From UBA1172 sp002457135 (lineage in GTDB: Bacteria; Pseudomonadota; Alphaproteobacteria; Puniceispirillales; UBA1172): DNA of 64,000 bases. The position numbers and the translations under genes were made by a program. Position 1 is the stretch's first letter, and the number at the start of each line of letters is the position of its first letter. The notes beneath the pieces were generated by a model. It saw only the letters and a program-made list of their open reading frames with translations, made no database searches and had not been told where the DNA came from. This document shows, in pieces, positions 28,125 to 35,471 of the stretch. The DNA lies in NCBI GenBank assembly GCA_965660935.1, contig CBFIBR010000005.1:1-64000 (forward strand), read 5' to 3'.

Positions 28125-29202
28125 GACTGATCCTCTCCATATCACGCTGGTGGCGGGTGCTGATACCACGCCCGACCGGATTGATCGCTGGCTGGCGCAG
28201 GCATTGGCAACGCCCACCACCAATAGCCCGGAAGAGGGGGAAGGGGCAATACCCTTGCCCGATGACCAGCCCCCCCTGCCCGATGGCATGCCGCCCCTGT
28301 CACGGTCCCGGCTCAAGGCCCTGATCCTTGATGGCCACCTGACCAGTGGGGGCCGCGTGCTGAATGATCCGTCCCAGAATGTCATCCCGGGGAATACCTA
28401 TGACCTGATGATCCCGGCCCCTGTTTCCGCCACCCCGCTGGGGCAGGACATCCCGCTCACCATCCTTTATGAGGATGATGATATTATCGTCATCGACAAG
28501 CCGTCGGGGCTGGTGACCCACCCTGCCCCCGGCACCCCTGATGGCACCCTGGTCAATGCCCTGATTGCGCATTGCGGGGAAGGCCTGACCGGGATCGGCG
28601 GCGAAAAACGCCCCGGGATTGTCCACCGCCTCGACAAGGACACAAGCGGGGTCATGATGGCGGCGAAAACGGCCGAGGCGCATCAGCGCCTGACCAAGAT
28701 GTTCGCCGCCCATGATCTGGACCGGGTCTACACAGCGATCACCTGGGGGGTTCCGCGGGAACGCCAGCAGGTGATTGATGCACCAATCGGCCGGTCAAAC
28801 CGTGACCGAAAGAAAATGGCGATCAGCGAAAAAGGCCGCCATGCCATAACCCATGTCGAATTTACCCGGGGGCTGCCCCCCCTCGCCTCAGTCGCTGAAT
28901 GCAGGCTGGAAACGGGGCGGACCCATCAGATCAGGGTGCATATGGCCTCTATCGGCCACGGGATCATCGGTGACAGTGCCTATGGGCGGCCCTTGCGGGC
29001 TGGCCAGATGCCGGATAATGCGCTCAAGGATGCGCTGGCCATCCCCCGCGCCTTCCCGCGTCAGGCGCTCCATGCCAACCTGCTCGGCTTTGCCCACCCG
29101 ATCAGCGGTGAGGTGATGGAATTTACCTCAGCCCTGCCCGATGACATGACCGACCTGATCACCGCGCTGGAAACCGCCCTCAGAACACGGGGCCGGGGTT
29201 AG
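28123..29202 (+). CDS. rluD: RluD-type 23S rRNA pseudouridine synthase
   Basis: Converts uridines in 23S rRNA helix 69 to pseudouridine, supporting ribosome assembly. 359 residues from the ATG at 28123. The S4 RNA-binding domain (DRIDRWLAQAL... LSRSRLKALILDGH) is split by a Pro/Glu-rich insert at about 30-58, which explains the extra length over E. coli RluD. The catalytic motif is HRLDKDTSG, with the nucleophilic Asp in RLD, and the C-terminal ETGRTHQIRVHM follows. Longer upstream starts would run through the divergent gene and are unlikely. The stop lies at the left edge of the low-GC restriction island. Confidence 0.93.
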   Translation: MTDPLHITLVAGADTTPDRIDRWLAQALATPTTNSPEEGEGAIPLPDDQPPLPDGMPPLSRSRLKALILDGHLTSGGRVLNDPSQNVIPGNTYDLMIPAPVSATPLGQDIPLTILYEDDDIIVIDKPSGLVTHPAPGTPDGTLVNALIAHCGEGLTGIGGEKRPGIVHRLDKDTSGVMMAAKTAEAHQRLTKMFAAHDLDRVYTAITWGVPRERQQVIDAPIGRSNRDRKKMAISEKGRHAITHVEFTRGLPPLASVAECRLETGRTHQIRVHMASIGHGIIGDSAYGRPLRAGQMPDNALKDALAIPRAFPRQALHANLLGFAHPISGEVMEFTSALPDDMTDLITALETALRTRGRG

Positions 29203-29214
29203 CAGGGCGGTTTA
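29201..29214 (+). repeat. Left copy of the 14-bp flanking direct repeat
   Basis: AGCAGGGCGGTTTA begins inside the rluD stop region (TAG at 29200-29202) and ends with the complement of the endonuclease stop codon. Its partner is at 30840-30853. Confidence 0.75.
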
Positions 29215-29823
29215 AGGGGAAATTCCTATAATGACTAAAGGAACTGAAGGCGTGCCTCGTCCCTGCCTGATTATATTAAACAAATCTCGCTCGTAGTATG
29301 GAACACCAGATGACATTTCAACTTCAAGGCATTTCATTGGAAGAATTTCCACACCAACATCAATAAGATCACCAACAAAAAATGACATGTGCTTCACAAA
29401 TAAATCGTGGGCCACAAAAGCATATTTTCCAAGCTGAATTTCAACAGCTACTCTTTCTTTTACAAAATCAGTTTGATTGTAACTGTAATGAGGTACTAGT
29501 CCGGCTTGCTCAATTGCTTTCTTTTGATCTTCTGCGGATAAACCTATAATTTTTCTGGCTAATCTTTGATTTTCAGTAACATACAAGTTATGGCGTTTTT
29601 CATTCCAACCTCTTTTCTTAAACTCTTTATCAAAAGCTTTATTAAGCGCTTTAGGGGAATAAAGCATTTTACCCTTTTTCTTTGTTTCTTTAGAACATTT
29701 TGTTTTTAGTAAGCTCGCGTCTATCTTTTCTATAGTTTGAACAATTTCGTTTATTAATTTTTTCTTATGTACTTGCAAATATTCCATCCCATTAAGGTGT
29801 GAGTATATTTGCTCCACTTTCAA
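29212..29823 (-). CDS. BstYI/BglII-family type II restriction endonuclease
   Basis: 203-residue endonuclease closely resembling BstYI, which cuts RGATCY. Shared blocks recognised from memory of BstYI are EQIYSHLNGMEYLQVH at the N-terminus, LYSPKALN, YNQTDFVKERVAVEIQLGKY, FVAHDLFVKHMSF, DVGVEILPMK and NIIRQGRGTPSVPLVIIG near the C-terminus. The BglII/BstYI-type active-site pattern D...ExQ is intact as D119, E128 and Q130. The start ATG overlaps the end of the methyltransferase gene by 4 bp, so it is translated after the modification gene. The gene is very AT-rich, unlike its host, and is intact. Recognition of RGATCY is inferred from similarity. Confidence 0.92.
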   Translation of the reverse strand: MKVEQIYSHLNGMEYLQVHKKKLINEIVQTIEKIDASLLKTKCSKETKKKGKMLYSPKALNKAFDKEFKKRGWNEKRHNLYVTENQRLARKIIGLSAEDQKKAIEQAGLVPHYSYNQTDFVKERVAVEIQLGKYAFVAHDLFVKHMSFFVGDLIDVGVEILPMKCLEVEMSSGVPYYERDLFNIIRQGRGTPSVPLVIIGISP

Positions 29824-30743
29824 CCTTGCCCCCCTTTAGGCAAGGCTGGATCATAAACAGGTTTTGTCATTGGCCTTGTCTTCAAATTACCTTCAGTAAG
29901 TTCCTGATATCGAAGCCATGCAATATCCAAATATTCTTTGACAACATCACATCCTAAAGCGTGACGATGATGCATCACTGAACCCAAAACCGTTGAACCA
30001 ACCCCCAAATATGGATCAAGTACAGTATCCCCTTCATTGGAAAGAGAAAGAACAAGCCTTTCCACTAACTCAATAGGGAACTGGCACGGGTGAATGGTTT
30101 TTTCTACGTGGTTCGCTTTCACATTAGGAAAAACCCACAAATCACCGGGGTTTTTACCAAGGGGATTGCCTGAAATTTTGCCTTTGTTTGGTCCCTTAAA
30201 GTGACGCTTATTCGGATACTTTGCAGGGACTCGAACAGGATCAAGGTTGAAAATGTAATCATCGGACTTAGTGAACCAATTTATTGTCTCATAACGGCCT
30301 GAAAATCGGTTTTTGCAATGTAAACCATGCTCAAAGTGCCAAACTATCCGGTTTCTTAAAGACAAGCCAAATTCAGCAAAAATCTCATAAAGGACAATAT
30401 CAAGCGGAATTATTGAACCATTACTCACAAAATTTCCAACCTGCCAGCAAAGAGAACCCTTCGGATGAAGCACCCTTACACATTCACTAATCACTCTTTT
30501 TTGAGAAGCAATATAACTGGCCAGCGGTTTCTGCTTTTCGTAGCTCTTGCCGATGTTGTATGGGGGTGACGTTATTATAAGCTGAATTGAGTTATCCGGA
30601 ACTTTAGCAAGAAATTCTAAATTGTCCTCAAGTGACATAACAGGCAATGGGTACCTATCCTTATGAGTCGAATAGGGAGTGTTTTCTTTTGTCATATCAT
30701 GCTCATGGAAACCAATAGCATGAACATTTAGCGTATTATTCAT
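29820..30743 (-). CDS. Type II DNA methyltransferase, partner of the BstYI-like enzyme
   Basis: 307-residue SAM-dependent DNA methyltransferase that would protect the host from the adjacent endonuclease. Motif IV is TSPPYN (about 78-83) and motif I is DPYLGVGST near residue 250. IV before I makes it a beta-class enzyme, and the SPPY form is typical of N4-cytosine methyltransferases, although N6-adenine cannot be excluded. The target-recognition part lies between the motifs (about 130-225). The start is uncertain: the ATG at 30743 lacks a clear Shine-Dalgarno, and an ATG at 30695 is possible. An inverted repeat lies 14 bp upstream of 30743. No controller (C) protein gene is present. Confidence 0.93.
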   Translation of the reverse strand: MNNTLNVHAIGFHEHDMTKENTPYSTHKDRYPLPVMSLEDNLEFLAKVPDNSIQLIITSPPYNIGKSYEKQKPLASYIASQKRVISECVRVLHPKGSLCWQVGNFVSNGSIIPLDIVLYEIFAEFGLSLRNRIVWHFEHGLHCKNRFSGRYETINWFTKSDDYIFNLDPVRVPAKYPNKRHFKGPNKGKISGNPLGKNPGDLWVFPNVKANHVEKTIHPCQFPIELVERLVLSLSNEGDTVLDPYLGVGSTVLGSVMHHRHALGCDVVKEYLDIAWLRYQELTEGNLKTRPMTKPVYDPALPKGGQG

Positions 30744-30756
30744 TCATTCATAATGA

Positions 30757-30779
30757 CACTAAAGGGTTAAAATTTAGTG
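30757..30779. promoter_or_regulatory. Inverted repeat in the methyltransferase promoter region
   Basis: CACTAAA at 30757-30763 and TTTAGTG at 30773-30779 with a 9-bp spacer, flanked by offset AATGA/TCATT arms. It lies immediately upstream of the methyltransferase start in the AT-rich 107-bp gap. Placement fits an operator for autoregulation, which is inference. Confidence 0.45.
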
Positions 30780-30839
30780 AATCATTGAGAAAAAATAATT
30801 GTAAATTTCTGCATGTTAAAAGACTTGGCACATTTAATC

Positions 30840-30853
30840 AGCAGGGCTGTTTA
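30840..30853 (+). repeat. Right copy of the 14-bp flanking direct repeat
   Basis: AGCAGGGCTGTTTA marks the abrupt return from AT-rich to GC-rich sequence and includes the complement of the stop codon of the reductase-like gene. One mismatch to the left copy at 29201-29214. Confidence 0.75.
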
Positions 30854-31747
30854 CGACCCATCGCGCTGCTGTTGGGCCACTGCCTTTATTTTATCGAAAT
30901 CAGCGCGGCGTTTGGCGAGGTCTTCGGGGCTTAGGCGATCGGGGTTGGAATAATCCTCCCTCCAGTCGGGGGGACCGGGCCATATCAGCGGGGAATGCGC
31001 TGTTGTCCCCGGTTCAGTTGCCCCCTCCAGCAGATCAAGCGCGAGGGACAGTGTTCTATCCTGTGATGCCGTGTCATGCGGCCTGCCCGCGCTGTTGCCC
31101 AGCGGAAAATCACTGAAAACAAAGCGCGGCACACCGGCGTGTTCAACGATATCGAGCGCGCATCCCATGATCACCGTTGCAATCCCGGCTTCCTCAAGTG
31201 TGCGGGCCGCCAGTGCGGTGGATTGATGACAGACAGGGCAGTTTGGCACCAGAATAGCGGCATCGACACCATCCCCCCGGCAATGGGCCAGCAGATCAGC
31301 GCAATCCTGTTCCAGCGTGGTGCGCTGCGACCGGTTCGATGGCAGGCCATAGAAATGACTGGCTACGGCACCAACACGCCCCCCGGAAACCGCCCTTTGG
31401 AGTGCCTTGAGGGGGAACCAGGTGCCGATATCCTCAGCACTGGTATGGGCGCGATCAATGGCGATATGAGAGATGCGGAGATCGGGCATGGTGGCCGTGC
31501 TGCCCCGATAGACACGATAGAATTTTGCAGAGGCGTTATAGGCCGCGCCTGGCCCCTGATCCCCCTTATCCGCCTGATACGGTGCGGCGGTGGTCACAAT
31601 CGCCACTGAGGCCCCGGAAAGCGGCTGTTTCAGCGGGGTGAACGGGGTATCATCATGATGCGCCCATTGATAGGGATTATCGTAGCCAAGGGCGAGGTAA
31701 TAGGCGCGGGTTCGTTCGATATACCGGATCGGCTGTGTGGCTGGCAT
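30851..31747 (-). CDS. Glycine/sarcosine/betaine reductase selenoprotein B-like protein (Cys form)
   Basis: 298 residues from the ATG at 31747, which has GGAGG upstream; a longer frame to 32023 would run into rpoH and is not used. It resembles the GrdB-like family found in aerobic proteobacteria, where no selenocysteine is used: SGASVAIVTTAAPY, a DLRISHIAID.A block followed by FPLKALQRAVSGGRVG, and VPNCPVCHQSTALAARTLEEAGIATV with a CxxC where the anaerobic enzymes have a Sec/Cys redox centre. There is no in-frame TGA. True glycine reduction is unlikely because GrdA/GrdC partners are absent; physiological substrate unknown. It is divergent from rpoH. Confidence 0.82.
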   Translation of the reverse strand: MPATQPIRYIERTRAYYLALGYDNPYQWAHHDDTPFTPLKQPLSGASVAIVTTAAPYQADKGDQGPGAAYNASAKFYRVYRGSTATMPDLRISHIAIDRAHTSAEDIGTWFPLKALQRAVSGGRVGAVASHFYGLPSNRSQRTTLEQDCADLLAHCRGDGVDAAILVPNCPVCHQSTALAARTLEEAGIATVIMGCALDIVEHAGVPRFVFSDFPLGNSAGRPHDTASQDRTLSLALDLLEGATEPGTTAHSPLIWPGPPDWREDYSNPDRLSPEDLAKRRADFDKIKAVAQQQRDGS

Positions 31748-31849
31748 TCTATCCTCCCTAATAGCCCTGCTTTTCCCCATATGGGCCATACTGTCGCGGT
31801 TCGGGCCGGCCATCTTTAAACCATATTCCATTGCCACTATATCATTATC

Positions 31850-32761
31850 ATGGAAACCGCCATTACACGCAGCAATCTTCCAGCCAGCATGCCCAACGTT
31901 ACGCCTGAGGGCAACCTGGCACGCTATCTTGATGAAATTCGCCGCTTCCCGATGCTGTCGGCCGAAGAGGAATATTCGCTTGCCAAAAACTGGCGCGACA
32001 AGGGCGATATCGAAGCGGCGCACAAGCTCGTCACCTCACACCTGCGGCTGGTTGCCAAGATCGCCATGGGTTATCGCGGCTATGGCCTGCCCCTGGGTGA
32101 GCTGATTGCCGAGGGCAACCTGGGCATGATGCACGCCGTCAAACGGTTTGAGCCTGAAAAGGGATTTCGGCTGTCGACCTACGCGATGTGGTGGATCAGG
32201 GCCAGCATTCAGGAATACATCCTGCGGTCATGGTCGCTGGTCAAGATCGGCACCACCGCCGCCCAGAAGAAGCTGTTTTTCAACCTGCGCCGCATCAAGG
32301 GCCAGATCAAGGCCATCGAGGATGGTGACCTCAGCCCCGAGCAGGTCGAGCGCATCGCTGATGAGCTGAACGTCCCCCATGATGAGGTTGTCAGCATGAA
32401 CCGCCGTATGGCTGGCGGGGATCATTCGCTCAACGCAACCATCGGTGATGATGGCGAGACCAGCGAATGGCAGGACTGGCTGGTGGATGAGCGCGAAACC
32501 CAGGACACCCGTTTCGAGGATGCCGAGGAATACGACGCTCGCCGCAAGCTGATGCTCGAATCCATGAAAGACCTGAATGAGCGTGAAGTGGCGATCATCC
32601 AGGCAAGGCGGCTCAACGAAGCCCCGGAAACACTTGAAGAACTCTCCCAGAAATTCGGTATCAGCCGTGAGCGTGTGCGCCAGATTGAGGCACGGGCATT
32701 TGAGAAACTTCAGCTTTCCGTGCGCCAGAAAGCCGAGGAATTGAGGCTGATAGAGGCGTAG
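31850..32761 (+). CDS. rpoH: RpoH, heat-shock sigma factor sigma-32
   Basis: Directs RNA polymerase to heat-shock promoters. 303 residues. Regions 2.1-2.4 run from about 58 to 125 (AHKLVTSHLRLVAKIAMGYRG; STYAMWWIRASIQEYILRSW). They are followed by the diagnostic RpoH box QKKLFFNLR (139-147), then region 4 with the helix-turn-helix ETLEELSQKFGISRERVRQIE near 259-280. The RpoH box excludes RpoD. The 102-bp divergent gap before it must hold promoters for both genes; no clear hexamer pair or Shine-Dalgarno is visible before the ATG, so the start could be slightly different (a second ATG lies at residue 14). Convergent with purA. Confidence 0.96.
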   Translation: METAITRSNLPASMPNVTPEGNLARYLDEIRRFPMLSAEEEYSLAKNWRDKGDIEAAHKLVTSHLRLVAKIAMGYRGYGLPLGELIAEGNLGMMHAVKRFEPEKGFRLSTYAMWWIRASIQEYILRSWSLVKIGTTAAQKKLFFNLRRIKGQIKAIEDGDLSPEQVERIADELNVPHDEVVSMNRRMAGGDHSLNATIGDDGETSEWQDWLVDERETQDTRFEDAEEYDARRKLMLESMKDLNEREVAIIQARRLNEAPETLEELSQKFGISRERVRQIEARAFEKLQLSVRQKAEELRLIEA

Positions 32762-32798
32762 GCCGAATAATTTCTGCCCTCAACAATCTTAAATCTGA

Positions 32799-34091
32799 TC
32801 AACCTTCAAACGGATCACGCACCAGAATGGTGTCATCGCGTTCCGGGCTGGTTGAAACCGTGGCCACGGGAATGCCGGTCAGCTCTTCCAGACGCTTGAT
32901 GTATTTGATCGCCTTTGGCGGCAAATCTGCCCATGAGCGGGCGCCTTCGGTTTTTTCATCCCAGCCTTCGATTTCCTCATAAACCGGCTCAACCCTCGCC
33001 TGATCCGCTGATGCTGCGGGGAAGCGGTCAACCTCATGCCCATCAAGACGATACCCGGTGCAGATTTTGAGGGTATCGAACCCGTCAAGAACATCCAGCT
33101 TGGTCAGGGCCATGCCATCAATCCCGGCGATGCGGCCTGCCTGCCGGACCATGACAGCATCGAACCACCCGCAACGCCGCTTGCGGCCCGTGACGGTGCC
33201 GAATTCATGCCCGCGAACACCCATTTTCTCACCCTCCGGGCCAGCTTCCTCAGTCGGGAACGGGCCGGAGCCAACGCGGGTCGTGTAGGCCTTGGTGATG
33301 CCGAGAACAAACCCGACCGAACCAGGGCCAACACCCGAACCCGCCGCCGCCTGACCCGGCACGGTGTTCGATGATGTCACAAACGGATAGGTGCCATGGT
33401 CAATATCCAGCATGATGCCCTGAGCGCCTTCAAACAGCACCTTGCTGCCCGAACGGCGGGCCTGATGCAGCGAGGCCCAGACATCACCCAGGAACGGCTC
33501 CAGCCGCTCACGATGGGCCATCAGGCTGTCAACCATGTCATCAGCGTTGACGCGATCAACCCCGGCCGCATCCAGCCAGACATTGTGGTGATCAGCGATT
33601 GCGCCGACCTTTTCCCTCAAGGCCTCACGATCCAGCAGGTCCGCCATGCGGATACCGCGCCGCGCCACCTTGTCTTCATAGGCAGGGCCGATACCCCGGC
33701 CCGTGGTGCCGATCTTGCCCTCACCGCGCAACGCCTCACGGGCGTTATCCACCATCGAATGCACCGGCAGGATCACCGGCGTGGAATACGAAATCATCAA
33801 ATTGTCGTGGCTGATGGTGACCCCCTGGCTGATCAGCGTGTCCATTTCAGCCACCAGTGCGGTCGGGTCAATAACAACACCATTGCCGATCACCGATGTT
33901 TTGCCCGGGCGAACGATACCGGAGGGCAGCAGGCTCAATTTATATTCGGTGCCTTCGATCACCAGCGTGTGGCCCGCGTTGTGACCGCCCTGAAACCGGA
34001 CAACGATATCGGCCTTTTCTGACAGCCAGTCAACGATCTTGCCCTTGCCTTCATCGCCCCATTGAGAGCCGACCACAACAACATTAGTCAT
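32799..34091 (-). CDS. purA: PurA, adenylosuccinate synthetase
   Basis: GTP-dependent ligation of aspartate to IMP, the first step of AMP synthesis. 430 residues, the standard length. The N-terminal GSQWGDEGKGKIVDWL contains the phosphate loop with catalytic D13. H41 in GGHNAGHT is the second catalytic residue. GTTGRGIGPAYEDK binds IMP, and the C-terminal GTP-base region is seen as TKLDVLD. It follows hisZ on the same strand after 28 bp, an arrangement common in alphaproteobacteria. Convergent with rpoH over a 37-bp gap with no terminator hairpin visible. Confidence 0.98.
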   Translation of the reverse strand: MTNVVVVGSQWGDEGKGKIVDWLSEKADIVVRFQGGHNAGHTLVIEGTEYKLSLLPSGIVRPGKTSVIGNGVVIDPTALVAEMDTLISQGVTISHDNLMISYSTPVILPVHSMVDNAREALRGEGKIGTTGRGIGPAYEDKVARRGIRMADLLDREALREKVGAIADHHNVWLDAAGVDRVNADDMVDSLMAHRERLEPFLGDVWASLHQARRSGSKVLFEGAQGIMLDIDHGTYPFVTSSNTVPGQAAAGSGVGPGSVGFVLGITKAYTTRVGSGPFPTEEAGPEGEKMGVRGHEFGTVTGRKRRCGWFDAVMVRQAGRIAGIDGMALTKLDVLDGFDTLKICTGYRLDGHEVDRFPAASADQARVEPVYEEIEGWDEKTEGARSWADLPPKAIKYIKRLEELTGIPVATVSTSPERDDTILVRDPFEG

Positions 34092-34119
34092 TCAACAAAC
34101 CTTTCCAGGATGATCTTGG

Positions 34120-35319
34120 TTATTCGCTGATAGGGGTGATGGAACCCGCCTTGAGCCAGTGGCTGCAACCAAGCGATCGTGCCTCGGCCAGCCGTTCAGC
34201 CTCACTGCCCTGGCTGGTGCCGAGAATAGCCGCCCTGTCCTGCCTGACATGCCCGGCCAGCGCATTAAGCCCGTCTTCAAAGGGGATATAGAGCCTGTCT
34301 TCATCCCTGAGCGGGGGCAGAGCGCGCAGAACACGCTCAAGATAGAGCGTCACGCCGGTGGATTCCTCACCAATACCGTTGCCAGAGGCCGTGCGGTAAC
34401 GCCCGCCCCGGCCCAGCTCACCCTTGATGCCCGGGGCAAAAATGGCAAAACCGATACCGTGGTGATAATCAAACCCGCGCTGTTCGAGCGGGTCAACCGT
34501 CACCGACACATCCGGCATGGCATCACGGATCAGCGCGGCAACCTCAAGAACCTCGGCCAGCATCGCTACGGCAGCCTCAGGCAAGGAGGATTTGATTTTG
34601 GAAAGACCATCGCTCAACCCGTCAACACCGCCGAGCGGGATATCAAGCAACGCCGATAACAGCGCGGCATGATCAGCCGCATGATCACGCACCAGGGCGT
34701 GATCCTTGGCGTTCACCGCCTCAACCAGGGCGGCCGGGGGTATATCATCACCGTAAATCGCCTCAAGCAGGCGCGGCACGCCCAGGTCAATCGTCAGGCG
34801 ATTAACGCCGGCACGATCAAGCGCCATCAGCGCGGCCACCGCCAGTTCGGCATCATTGGCCGGGCTGGTGGCACCGATCATCTCAGCCCCGACCTGGGTC
34901 AGCTGGCGTTCGGGGTTGAGCGCCTCACCCCTGACGCGAAGCACGGCCCCGTTATAGGACAGGCGAAGCGGCCTAGGCCAATGCGCCATCCGGGTGGAGG
35001 CAATGCGGGCAATCTGGGCCGTCATATCAGCCCGCAGGGCCATCATGCGGCTGGATTGCGGGTCCATCAGACGGAAACAGTCAGGCGCCAGCGCAGCCCC
35101 GGGGCCATCGGCCAGGAGGGTGTCTTCAAACTCCACCAGGGGCGGGTCCACAGGGCTGTAGCCAAAAAACCCGAAGCTTTCCATCAGGCTGGTGATGGCC
35201 ATTGCCTCACGCCGGGCCTGGTCAGGCATCAGGTCGCTCAATCCGGCTGGCAGCAATCCGGAGGGCAGCAATCCGGAGGGGAGCAATCCTGCTCCGGTCA
35301 TGTTGGGCGTATCCGCCAT
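34120..35319 (-). CDS. hisZ: HisZ, ATP phosphoribosyltransferase regulatory subunit
   Basis: Histidyl-tRNA-synthetase-like protein that forms a complex with short-form HisG and mediates histidine feedback in histidine biosynthesis. 399 residues from the ATG at 35319 (an in-frame TTG lies 4 codons upstream). Class II synthetase-like blocks are present: FGYSPVDPPLVEFEDTLL, DPQSSRMMALRADMTAQIARIAS, LSYNGAVLRV and a late RGFDYHHGIGFAIFA with GRGGRYR. It lacks a tRNA anticodon-binding domain, which separates it from HisS. The N-terminus has a Leu-Leu-Pro-Ser-Gly repeat from three 15-bp units. hisG is outside the window. Confidence 0.93.
   Translation of the reverse strand: MADTPNMTGAGLLPSGLLPSGLLPAGLSDLMPDQARREAMAITSLMESFGFFGYSPVDPPLVEFEDTLLADGPGAALAPDCFRLMDPQSSRMMALRADMTAQIARIASTRMAHWPRPLRLSYNGAVLRVRGEALNPERQLTQVGAEMIGATSPANDAELAVAALMALDRAGVNRLTIDLGVPRLLEAIYGDDIPPAALVEAVNAKDHALVRDHAADHAALLSALLDIPLGGVDGLSDGLSKIKSSLPEAAVAMLAEVLEVAALIRDAMPDVSVTVDPLEQRGFDYHHGIGFAIFAPGIKGELGRGGRYRTASGNGIGEESTGVTLYLERVLRALPPLRDEDRLYIPFEDGLNALAGHVRQDRAAILGTSQGSEAERLAEARSLGCSHWLKAGSITPISE
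35239..35283 (-). repeat. 15-bp in-frame tandem repeat in hisZ (3 copies)
   Basis: Units at 35239, 35254 and 35269 (CAATCCGGAGGGCAG type on the + strand) encode Leu-Leu-Pro-Ser/Ala-Gly repeats near the HisZ N-terminus, ahead of the conserved core. A partial fourth unit follows. Confidence 0.88.
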
Positions 35320-35380
35320 GGGGCATTCCAAAGGTTAAGTTACCCTATGTTCCTAGCGCAGCACCCCCCTATTGGCAATG

Positions 35381-35448
35381 CCAAAGCGGGTTGGCCAAAG
35401 CGGATTGGCCAAAGCGGATTGCCAAAGCGATTTGCCAAAGCGATCTGG
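35381..35448. repeat. Intergenic tandem array of five 13-14-bp units between serA and hisZ
   Basis: Units begin with CCAAAGCG at 35381, 35395, 35409, 35422 and 35435; the last two diverge to CCAAAGCGAT. Junctions create TTGGCCAA palindromes (35391-35398, 35405-35412). The array is preceded by TTGGCAATGCCAA, a 13-bp palindrome at 35372-35384. It fills much of the 152-bp gap before hisZ. It may be a slippage-expanded array or a cluster of protein sites; the sequence does not decide. Confidence 0.85.
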
Positions 35449-35471
35449 TGGGGGCATCACGCTGCCCCCGA

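Larger units (their letters stand above)
29201..30853. mobile_element. Low-GC restriction-modification island bracketed by a direct repeat
   Basis: The segment is strikingly AT-rich compared with both flanks and holds only the endonuclease and methyltransferase genes. It is bracketed by AGCAGGGCGGTTTA at 29201-29214 and AGCAGGGCTGTTTA at 30840-30853 (13 of 14 identical, same orientation). The repeats contain the stop codon of the endonuclease gene (left copy) and of the neighbouring host reductase-like gene (right copy). No transposase or integrase is present. Insertion between the 3' ends of two convergent host genes, with duplication of a short host sequence, is the inferred history. Confidence 0.75.

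Noticed and set aside
29201..30853. Insertion sequence or transposon
   Set aside because: There is no transposase or integrase and no terminal inverted repeat; only a short direct repeat brackets two R-M genes.
30851..31747. Selenoprotein with in-frame UGA
   Set aside because: The frame has cysteines (CPVC) at the redox site and no internal TGA; no SECIS-like element is needed.
31748..32023. N-terminal extension of the reductase-like gene into rpoH
   Set aside because: It would overlap rpoH coding sequence antisense; the ATG at 31747 has a strong GGAGG site.
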